Source: Nansenia antarctica (taxonomy: Eukaryota > Chordata > Actinopteri > Argentiniformes > Microstomatidae). From it: a stretch of 64,000 bases of DNA. A program made the position numbers and the translations under genes. The first letter of the stretch is position 1. Each line of letters opens with the position of its first letter. Shown here one piece after another: positions 50,660 to 59,580 of this stretch. Under the pieces are notes generated by a model. It saw nothing but the letters and a program-made list of their open reading frames with translations. It was not told the DNA's origin and made no database searches. The stretch is taken from contig OZ022346.1 in the NCBI GenBank assembly GCA_963989245.1, positions 48,932,133 through 48,996,132 on the forward strand, given 5' to 3'.

Positions 50660-50836
50660 TTGAAAGTCTCGCTCAGCCCGTCAGTGACGGTGCAGTGTGT
50701 GTTAGCCCGTCAGTGACGGTGCAGTGTGTGTGTGTTAGCCCGTCAGTGACGGTGCTGAGCCGTGCTGTACGTTAATAAACACGTTTGTACAGCTGTTCAT
50801 TTGTATCGACCTCCCTCTGTGCCTAGAGACTCTTAC
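50660..50836. repeat. 27-bp tandem repeat
   Basis: Three copies of AGCCCGTCAGTGACGGTGCA at 50674-50757, each containing the palindrome CCGTCAGTGACGG, followed by an AATAAA at 50774. Confidence 0.8.
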
Positions 50837-51224
50837 ACTAACGTTACCACCAGGTGCTAGCTACGGTAGCTAACGTTACCACCCGGTGCTAGCTAACTAA
50901 GGTAGCTAACGTTACCACCAGGTGCTAGCTAGCTACGGTAGCTAATGTTACCACCAGGTGCTAGCTAGCTACGGTAGCTAACGTTACCACCAGGTGCTAG
51001 CTACGGTAGCTAACGTTACCACCCGGTGCTAGCTAACTAAGGTAGCTAACGTTACCACCAGGTGCTAGCTAGCTACGGTAGCTAATGTTACCACCAGGTG
51101 CTAGCTAGCTACGGTAGCTAACGTTACCACCAGGTGCTAGCTAGCTATGGTAGCTAACGTTACCACCAGGTGCTAGCTAACTAAGGTAGCTAACGTTACC
51201 ACCAGGTGCTAGCTAACTAAGGTC
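50837..51224. repeat. ~34-bp minisatellite, about 11 copies
   Basis: Units of GTAGCTAACGTTACCACCAG plus GTGCTAGCTAGCTACG. A block of three units is itself repeated (50853-50958 and 50999-51100). Confidence 0.95.
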
Positions 51225-51292
51225 AAGAGTTCTTGAATAATTATTTATTATTATATTTCTGTAACTCATATGCAGCATTTCATTTGATTTGA

Positions 51293-51704
51293 ATGAATGG
51301 ACTTTATTGTCATTGCTACAGTACAGGTACCAAACAACGAAATTTAGGAGGGGTGGCTCCCCTGGTGTTAGGAAAGGGGAAAAAAAAAATCACAAGAAGG
51401 GAAGGAGCTGGTTTACATAAATAAAGGCTATGTACACAATCCACTGTACTATACTGTACAGATAGACGACTAGGGTTGTCATATTGCACAATAGTATTGT
51501 TTCACGTTATTTAAAGTGTCACAGTTTGCAGGCTTGAAATGTACATGTTTGTGCCTCAGCACTACACCTGATTTTTTCAGTCCAGCAGCTGCCATACAAT
51601 CCGTCCAGACTGTCCAGGGCCCAGAACTTAGGTCTTTGCTGTGTTCAGGGCCTGGACGGCCCTGTGGTAGAAGCTGTTCTTCAGTCTGTTTGTCCTTGCG
51701 ATCT
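51293..51704 (+). repeat. Dispersed repeat family A, copy 2
   Basis: Near-identical to 26096-26512, with a shorter A-tract after GGTGTTAGGAAAG. Confidence 0.75.
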
Positions 51705-52684
51705 GTCTTGATTTGACTCAGAGGGTGCGATTGACTGACTAGACAGAGTGAACACCTAGCGTCACCATTCTCTCTCGTCTCTCGTGAGCTCAGTTGTAAC
51801 GTGAATCGTGGAACACGGGATATGTTAGATACTTTACAGTAATTCCCTAAATGGCTAGAAAAAGTAGCTAGATTTGTCGCTGGTCGCTTTTGACTAATTA
51901 AAGGGGGTCTGGAACGTCGCCAGATATAGCGACAAAGTCGCCAAGTTGGGAATAGGGCTGGGCAAACGATCAAAATGTATTTTCCGATAATCACAAGAAT
52001 TAACGATCAATTATCGATTAATTGATAAGCTTTTTTTTTATTAAAACAATGCCTAGGGCCACACCACCCCAAAGAAGCTCATGGAGTTGGATTTCAAAGA
52101 CAAAATGCTGCCTCTCTGTGAGCTGTATGTCGGACAGGTGGCGGTGGTTGTATTCCACCCCTGTACATTGTACCGCACATTTCAAATATTTTATCTAGTA
52201 TTTTTTGTATAGTTATTTTTTAATCTTGTGTCTGTACATATATTGGATTGACTGTACATATAATCCATGTCTGTACATATATTGGATTGACAATAAAGCT
52301 GACTTTGACTTTGACTAGCCTAGTTATTCTATTTTTAGTCATTATCTTTGCATAATCGTTCTGACATGGTTTGTTTTTGTGGACGCTACCAGCTTGGAGT
52401 TGGTTGTGTAGGTCCTTTAGCTACCTAGCTAGCTAACATTAGCATTATTGACCCATCCAGATCGAAAAAACAGATAACTGTCTGTACTTTTGTACGCTTT
52501 CATCCTGGCGGCAGTGTAAGGGGAAAGATTCTCCACAAGATGTATGTAAACATCACCGAACTGCAGCTCTGGCAGCGACTTCGCTGTTTTTCAGGCATGA
52601 TAATCGCTCGCCTTTCGGCGAAATTCGCCGTTTTGAATCCAAAATAGGTGACCTACAATCTTTTTTTACTCCTCATTAATCAGA
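51705..52684. repeat. Mixed dispersed-repeat pieces
   Basis: 51800-51930 (GTGGAACACGGGATATGTTA onward) recurs at 61239-61356. 51955-52030 resembles a hAT-type MITE end (GGGCTGGGCAAACGATC). 52170-52316 ends in ACAATAAAGCTGACTTTGAC, a LINE-like tail. No gene seen. Confidence 0.5.
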
Positions 52685-53165
52685 TATGATTGCAGGTGGA
52701 GCAGATAAAGTAGGTATCGACCTCCTCCTCGCCTCGTCTGCTTCTAGTCTCTTCATAGATGTGGGCTTGTGACATTCCGTCAATTTGACCTTCATCTTTC
52801 GTGACAAACCTGCGTGTCTGTTTGTTTGCCTCGGAGTTGTCGGCAATTCAATTACGGAATACTCTTTCGTCCGTTGCCATAGTAGTGGCCCATCTGATTG
52901 ACTACGAGACGACTGAGACCCAAAACGCGGCACATAAGCAGCCTTACTTACTATATAGGATACTGACTATACCTATACTATATACTATACAGGCACGCGG
53001 GAAGGTGTTTAGACTGGGGGTGCTGAGGTGCTGTCTATACGCTACAGGGGAAAAAATTGCCCTGCCAGGGAAAAAATTATAACGATTTCTCTCCCTCCCT
53101 CCCTCTCGCTGATTGCTCGTTCGCACACAGTGGCATAACGACGGGCCCCAATGCACGGGCAATAA
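52685..53165. repeat. Dispersed repeat family R, copy 1
   Basis: The block from GTCTGCTTCTAGTCTCTTCA to GCACGGGCAATAATAGTTAA recurs at 57412-57844, and parts recur at 59447-59575 and 61365-61458. On the minus strand a frame through RRFVTKDEGQIDGMSQAHIY can be followed across copies, but its family is not recognised. Confidence 0.75.
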
Positions 53166-53191
53166 TAGTTAAGCACGCACGCACCCACACA

Positions 53192-53982
53192 CTACAAAGA
53201 CGTAACGTTAAATATTTTACCAACAATGTGTTGGAATTTACAGTAATTTCCACTCAGCTCACAGTGTCCCACAATGTCCACAAACATGATGTTGACCATT
53301 ATTACAGACAGCACTCCATGTCGATTGTTATTGCCTCTTAACGGAAGCCCTTCGCTGCCGAAGAATCGGATGGATCTGAATATCAGTTCTAATACGTTTC
53401 TGGCCGTCTGTTGCTCTTTCTCAACAACGTCCGACAGTAGAGCATTAATGGGAGTGTTGTTAAGCGAAGCAAGCAATCTCACCGATTCTGAATGTATGTC
53501 AGACATCTCGTGTTGGCTAAACTTACAAAAGCCTCCTACTGTAAATGCACTTGTCTTTCTGTCGTGGTGCCTTAACACCTTCTCTATATAGCTTTACTGC
53601 AAGAGAAGCAAAGAACAGGGTCTCTTTCAGTGACATAATGCAACCATTTCCACCTGGTAAACCAGCTTTTTGAAATGAAATGAAACTCGAATGTCTCTGT
53701 TCCAATTTTCCTCCCAGGAAAACGTATGTCTGGTCGACACGGCTCGTCAAACGGGGGTGGGGGTGGCGGGACCCCTGGTCTGTGTTGGCTAGGGCTAACG
53801 TAAGCCTCAGACCTGCTAGGTCCTGCTGCAACACTGGATGGGGTAACAGCCTGGTGGTGGTCTGTGGGCAAAGTGGAAGAAGGCCCTGCCCCTGCATCAG
53901 CATCTTCTTCCAACTCCACTTCAATTGTTCTGGCTGATTTAGCATTTTTGCTAAAGAACTCAGAGATTCGTTTTTGCGCCAA
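53192..53982 (-). pseudogene. ZMYM1-like hAT transposase N-terminus
   Basis: The minus strand starts MAQKRISEFFSKNAKSART at 53982 and, after a Pro/Ser linker, shows a TTF-type zinc-finger region (WFTRWKWLHYVTERDPVLCF). In the next frame (53578 downwards) DRKTSAFTVGGFCKF and LELIFRSIRFFGSEGLPLRG continue the transposase up to ~53250. The two halves are joined by a frameshift near 53580. The catalytic RNase H-like core and C-terminal dimerisation domain are absent. This group of hAT transposases is widespread in fish. It is a dead fragment. Confidence 0.7.
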
Positions 53983-54273
53983 GTTGCACCTGCACCTGAT
54001 AGTTAGCTAACTCGGATGTCAAGTCCCTAGCAAGATATGACCATGTGATCACTAACATTAAAACTAACAAACACATTTTTATATTTATTACAAAAAACAC
54101 ATTTATTTTTATTCCCAAAAGCAACAATAGTTATTATATTGTTTTAAATTATTGTTTGAATAATATTTTTATTTTTTAAATTCAGGCAGGAGGAGCTCCT
54201 TCTGCCTGCCGCTAAAGGGTGCTGCACCACCCTCAGCACCCCCCTTCCCGCGTCCCTGATACTATACCTATAC

Positions 54274-54395
54274 TTGCAGGATAGAATGTTCCCAAAGGCA
54301 GAGAAGGTGTGGTAGAGAGCGTTGCTGTCGATAGACTTGTCTCCGTTCTCGACGAAGACGATGTTGCTCAGAGAAGGGTCAGGCTGAGACGCCAT
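54274..54395 (-). pseudogene. Poly(A)-binding protein RRM2 fragment
   Basis: On the minus strand an ATG at 54395-54393 begins MASQPDPSLSNIVFVENGDK, followed by SIDSNALYHTFSAFGNILSC, closely matching the second RNA-recognition motif of cytoplasmic poly(A)-binding proteins (PABPC). The RNP2-like strand is altered (IVFVENG instead of an aromatic/Lys-Asn-Leu form). It stops at a CAAGTATAG donor-like sequence after Ser-Cys-Lys, the position of an exon end in PABPC genes. No RNP1 follows, so half a domain is present. Confidence 0.65.
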
Positions 54396-54485
54396 GGTGA
54401 GGCAGTAGGCAGCGGAGGCTGGGGCCCCGCACCTGGGTCTCTGATAAATCCCTGCAGGTGGAGGTGATCTTAGACCTAACCCGTT

Positions 54486-54640
54486 TAACCATGGCTCTCT
54501 CCAGAGCTTGCGCAGGCCCACAAACAGCGGCTCATGTTCATGTCAGCCACGGCCTTGGTGGCCACCGCCTCAGGGGAGGAGAAGAGCCCGGAGCCGTGGC
54601 CCTGGCCCTGGCTGTCGCCACCTTTGCACTTGGGATTGTT
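54486..54640 (-). pseudogene. Poly(A)-binding protein RRM4-like fragment
   Basis: The minus-strand frame contains SGLFSSPEAVATKAVADMN, resembling the RNP1-proximal helix of a PABPC RNA-recognition motif (the SSPEEATKAV region of RRM4), and then diverges. It lies upstream of the RRM2 fragment on the same strand, the reverse of normal PABP order. Assignment is tentative because only ~20 residues match. Confidence 0.4.
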
Positions 54641-54659
54641 CCGAAGGCGGAGAAGCTGG

Positions 54660-54835
54660 GGAGTGACACCCAAGCTCACCACCAGCTACCATCCTCAAAC
54701 CAATCTGACCGAACGTGTCAACCGCACACTCAAGACCATGATGGCTTCGTTTGTGGGAGATCGACACCAGGAATGGGACAAATGGCAGTACATCTATAAC
54801 AACTCCCCCTCCTACTTATGGGAAACGGTTGTGTT
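54660..54835 (+). pseudogene. Ty3/gypsy integrase fragment
   Basis: PKLTTSYHPQTNLTERVNRT and MMASFVGDRHQEWDKW are the third catalytic block (with the catalytic Glu) and following helix of a Ty3/gypsy integrase. Only ~55 codons remain. Confidence 0.7.
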
Positions 54836-56372
54836 ATCACAAAAAAAAGGTATAAACAGAACAACCACAAAGGGTCTTCAAGTACAGTATGTACGATATA
54901 CAAAAAAGGCAAGACAGATAGCAGTGGTGGTCTGGGAGGTCCTCAGCATCAGGGTCGTGTTGGGCTGAGTGTTGGGTGAGCTGCTGGTGGTGGTGGTGGT
55001 GGTGGTGAAAGAGAGAACAGGGGCACTGGTGGAAGAGGAGGACGTGGAGGAGGGGGGGGGGGGGGGGTGTGTGGCAGCGGGGGGAGTCCTGGGGGTGAGA
55101 GATATGGAAATTAGGTTGCCCTCATTTACAGCAGCAACGAGTGTTTTTTTACAGAAAAACAAACATCTTTATTTTCCTTACATTCCCCAGATAGCTCAAG
55201 CTGGTCAAGGAAAGCCCATTCAACTGAAGGAGAGATATGTACATGATTGGACACAGTCCAGATGTGCAGTGAGCATTAGTTTAGGAACCATTGATGATTA
55301 ACCTTTCGTCTGTCAGTTCGACCATCATTATCTACTTGGAGCAAACTGTTGACATTCAGCAAATCAAGTTAGCATTGTTAGTTCAAAGCTAGAAGGCGAA
55401 AGTGGTTAGTTGACAGTTGTGTGGATATCCTGATAAGTTTTAGGTTTCAGACAGAAGATAAATAGACATTAACTCATTAATCAGGAATGTGATGCAACTA
55501 TGACCTGGGGTATGACCAATGGTCTAGCACCGTGGTCTACAGTAAACACATGCCCATGTCGGCATGGGTTTCAATCCGGCCATGTCCTCTCTCCCTTCTT
55601 CTCCTTACTTTCCTGTATCTGTCCAATACAATGAAAAATATGAGTGGGACTGCCCCACTCAGAAAAAATAACTTGCTTAACACCTAAACACAGTGGCAAC
55701 AGACTGAAGAGAAGAAATCTAACTGATGGGCAATATGAGAGACTGTAAGGCAAACAAACACAGATCAGCTTCCAATTGCATAGTCATTGATAACTGTGTC
55801 AGCAGTAGCCCCTTGTGATCCACTCGAGTCTCTTAAGGATACATTCAAATTCAATTCTTGGGGCAATTCGCATTCCTGACCTATTTGTACCACCTCAGAA
55901 GACTACGGTACGTAGTAGGTCATTCAGTCATTTCCCATGCTTAACTGAACTGTCCCTCCGTAACACAGGAGAACTCAAAGAGAAAATGTATGCTTAAAAG
56001 TAGTAACTACAGTAGGTATAATCAGAATGGAAAAATAAATCATGCACTGACAGTTATTTGGAGATTCTTAAAGGCTGTCATGAGACAAATCAACTAAATC
56101 AACATTGTGGTTTAGACATTTAAACACAAAAAAGTAGACAGACAGTAGGCAATCTTGCCATGTGGTCCATTATCCGACAAGGCAGTCTAGGACATTAAAC
56201 TTCTTTAACTTTAAACTTAAAAAACAACAACTAATTACTCATACATCTGAGGTATTATTTGCATGTTGTCTTGATTTGCAACATCACCAAGTCCTCAAAG
56301 CTCTTTAATCCACTGTTCACATTCTGGAGGACAGAGAGTGGGATACATAGCTAGACACAGACACCGTTTTCA
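54836..56372. other. Unassigned spacer with G-rich and GGT runs
   Basis: (GGT)n at 54980-55006 and a poly-G run at 55052-55068. The rest, 55300-56370, has no recognisable gene. Confidence 0.5.
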
Positions 56373-56580
56373 TTTCAGCACATCCCGTTTTGCTGAGCCA
56401 TTCGACTTCCTCCCCTCCTTCTCCTCCTTCCCCTCCCTACCCTTGAGGGACTCCCTGTACAGCAGCAGTCTCTCCGTGGTGTGGGGGGGCAGCCGGCTCC
56501 TCTTGGCCCTGACGATGCAAGAGGCCATGGGGTAGAGGCGGTCGAAGCCCCCTGAGGTGGCAGGGACAGCCAAATGAAAT
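56373..56580 (-). pseudogene. hAT transposase C-terminal dimerisation fragment
   Basis: The minus strand encodes LAVPATSGGFDRLYPMAS and IVRAKRSRLPPHTTERLLLY, matching the hAT dimerisation region (VPATS, then an R-x-x-L-x-P block and a leucine-rich end). A few residues around the SERVFS-like motif are altered. It then runs into a Lys/Glu-rich end KGREGKEEKEG. Isolated fragment. Confidence 0.6.
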
Positions 56581-57409
56581 ACCAAGGAATAATACATTCA
56601 CTTCACTCCTTCAATAATAATAATAATAGAATTTCTCAAGAATTTCTCAAGAATTATAAAGTCGGTGCTTCAAAATGAATACAGGAGTTTAGGATGTTTC
56701 TTATTTCCACAGTCAATTCATTAAACAAAGGTCCCAAACAAAGTCCCAAGTTCACTCCTCTAAATGATTCGTTCAAGTCCGTTCCTTGAATCCCCCGAGG
56801 CAAAAAAGTGTAATCCCCAATAGTAACTTCATTGAGACAAACGCTCGTCAGCGCTCTCAAACAACCCCGCAAATGGATTGGCTCACCCGATTGAAGTGGT
56901 CCGTCCTCAGCGGCGCGGTAGATTCAAACAAAAATAATCCTTGGAAAAAGTATATCCCACAGCGTGAGTACCTCTCTCCAACGCGATGCGAACGTTTTAT
57001 ATATTTACAGGCTCTATCTTTTGTTCCAAGCTTACAGCAACACATTCATATATATAGTCGGCCGGGACTGTCTAGAACAAACACTTCTCCTCTAGCTCGT
57101 CCTCTCTCTCTCTCTCTACTCCATTCATCAATTATTCACCAACTCCTACTACCGTTAATTCAGTGGCGCCGTTGTTATTGAAACTAGTGTCGCTGTCCCA
57201 ATCTCTGTAATAAGGATGTTCATTCATCTGTGACACAAAGAACAGAGCACTTGTAAAAGTGGTGGTGATTAGCATCTAAACATATGTAAATGTATTAAGT
57301 GGTCACGAATGTAACCAACAACTGTCATTATTACAAACCAATATACTGAAACCCCTCTACAGGAAGCATTTGCCACGCATGTCAGTAGAATTTAGGATTC
57401 ATGGTAGGA
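56581..57409. other. Unassigned spacer
   Basis: No gene or repeat family recognised. Confidence 0.4.
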
Positions 57410-57844
57410 TTCACTCCTCCTCGCCTCGTCTGCTTCTAGTCTCTTCATAGATGTGGGCTTGTGACATTCCGTCAATTTGACCTTCATCTTTCGTGACAAA
57501 CCTGCGTGTCTGTTTGTTTGCCTCGGAGTTGTCGGCAATTCAATTACGGAATACTCTTTCGTCCGTTGCCATAGTAGTGGCCCATCTGATTGACTACGAG
57601 ACGACTGAGACCCAAAACGCGGCACATAAGCAGCCTTACTTACTATATAGGATACTGACTATACCTATACTATATACTATACAGGCACGCGGGAAGGTAT
57701 TTTGACTGGGGGTGCTGAGGTGCTGTCTATATACGCTACAGGGGAAAAAAATATAATGATATCTCTCCCTCCCTCTCGCTGATTGCTCGTTCGCACACAG
57801 TGGCATAACGACGGGCCCCAATGCACGGGCAATAATAGTTAAGC
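57410..57844. repeat. Dispersed repeat family R, copy 2
   Basis: Near-identical to 52720-53165 (missing ~20 bases around GGGGAAAAAATTGCCC). Its right edge abuts the finTRIM fragment. Confidence 0.8.
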
Positions 57845-57889
57845 AAATACAACAGATATAGTGTTGTTCTTTTTTTTCTTCTTTCTTTT

Positions 57890-58499
57890 TTTTCTCAGTC
57901 CTTCCTGCAGCAGCTGAGACTGTATCATGGCCTTTATGTTCATCCATGGAACACAGATAACAGATACACTGCTGATCAGTACGGCAGAAAACCTCCAGAA
58001 CTTTGTCATGACGAGAGCAGATCTTCTCCTGCAGTTGTGTGTAGGCTTTGACCAGCTTGTGCTTCTTAAAGGCAGGAGATTCATAGTGAGTCTGGAGGTG
58101 AGTCTCACAGTAAGAGGCCAGACAAACCAGACAGGACATTAGGGCTTTCTGCTTTCTCCCAGTGCAGACATCACACTCCATATCTCCAGGTCCAGCATCA
58201 CAGTGAGCAGGAGGAGCAGCTTGGAGTCCTGTCTTCTTTTGTTGTTTCTTTCTTCGGGAACGTGTCTTCTTTTCTTTCTTTTCCACCAATTCAGCCAACA
58301 GAGTATTTTTCATAAGAACAGGCCTCGGGGTGAAGGTCTGTCTGCACTGGGGGCAGCTGTAGACCCCCTTCTGATCATCCTGGTCCCAGCAGCCCTTAAT
58401 ACAGCCCATACAGTAGTTGTGTCCACAGGGAATAGTCACCGGATCCTTCAGTAGATCCAGACAGATTGGACAACTCATTGCGTCCGTGCTGTCTGCCAT
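57890..58499 (-). CDS. finTRIM-like RING/B-box exon (truncated gene)
   Basis: TRIM proteins of the fish-specific finTRIM set are RING E3 ubiquitin ligases linked to antiviral responses. From ATG 58499-58497 (MADSTDAMSCPICLDLL) a C3HC4 RING is visible (CPIC, CGHNYC, CIKGCW, CPQC), then a basic linker, a first B-box-like module (CDVCTGRKQKALMSCLVC, YCETHLQTHY) and a B-box 2 (CSRHDKVLEVFCRTDQQCIC, CSMDEHKGH). After VSAAAGRTEK the family sequence ends and the frame drifts into repeat family R, so the coiled coil and B30.2 domain are missing. Upstream the frame stays open through a 24-bp minisatellite. The metal ligands look complete. Confidence 0.82.
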
Positions 58500-58500
58500 G

Positions 58501-59216
58501 TTACACTGGCCCATCCTCCATGTATTACACTGACTCATCCTCCATGTGTTACACTGACCCATCCTCCATGTATTACACTGACCCATCCTCCATGTGTTAC
58601 ACTGACCCATCCTCCATGTATTACACTGACCCATCCTCCATGTGTTACACTGGCCCATCCTCCATGTATTACACTGACCCATCCTCCATGTGTTACACTG
58701 ACCCGTCCTCCATGTGTTACACTGACCCATCCTCCATGTGTTACACTGAACCATCCTCCATGTATTACACTGACCCATCCTCCATGTGTTACACTGACCC
58801 ATCCTCCATGTATTACACTGGCCCATCCTCCATGTATTACACTGAGCCATCCTCCATGTATTACACTGACCCATCCTCCATGTATTACACTGACCCATCC
58901 TCCATGTATTACACTGACCCATCCTCCATGTGTTACACTGACTCATCCTCCATGTGTTACACTGACTCATCCTCCATGTATTACACTGGCCCATCCTCCA
59001 TGTATTACACTGACCCATCCTCCATGTATTACACTGACCCATCCTCCATGTATTACACTGACTCATCCTCCATGTATTACACTGGCCCATCCTCCATGTA
59101 TTACACTGACCCATCCTCCATGTATTACACTGACCCATCCTCCATGTATTACACTGGCCCATCCTCCATGTATTACACTGACTCATCCTCCATGTATTAC
59201 ACTGAGCCGTCCTCCT
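58501..59216. repeat. 24-bp minisatellite, about 30 copies
   Basis: Units of CCTCCATGTATTACACTGAC plus CCAT. Because 24 is a multiple of three, every unit is open on the minus strand as MGQCNTWR and on the plus strand as SSMYYTDP. The minus-strand frame is continuous with the finTRIM exon, and each unit supplies an in-frame ATG. Confidence 0.97.
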
Positions 59217-59580
59217 TCTTGCTTCAGCTAGTAGTCAGCGTCTATGACCCTGATGAATTGACGCCTGCACCGATATCTCACTTGGTAGGATGCATGGCTC
59301 TTGTATGCCGTCATTTTCATCTTCTTGAAGGTTTGTGCCTGTTACAAGCTGTTGCCCTTGTCCAGTATGCTGTCCAGTTCAGCCTCCCCCAAGTCATCAA
59401 TCTCATTGTGGTATGCCAAAAATGTCAGAGCCATGCGTGTGGAGCAGATAAAGTAGGTATTGACCTCCTCCTCGCCTCGTCTGCTTCTAGTCTCTTCATA
59501 GATGTGGGCTTGTGACATTCCGTCAATTTGACCTTCATCTTTCGTGACAAACCTGCGTGTCTGTTTGTTTGCCTAGGAGT
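59217..59580. repeat. Dispersed repeat family R, extended copy
   Basis: Longest version of the family (CTTCAGCTAGTAGTCAGCG to GTCTGTTTGTTTGCCT). Parts recur at 60603-60800 and 60860-60970. On the minus strand it encodes GQIDGMSQAHIYEETRSRR and later AYHNEIDDLGEAELDSILD. Protein family not recognised. Confidence 0.7.

Noticed and set aside
58466..59515. Plus-strand 349-codon ORF of SSMYYTDP repeats
   Set aside because: It is the other strand of the 24-bp minisatellite; the minus strand connects to a real RING domain, the plus strand to nothing recognisable.
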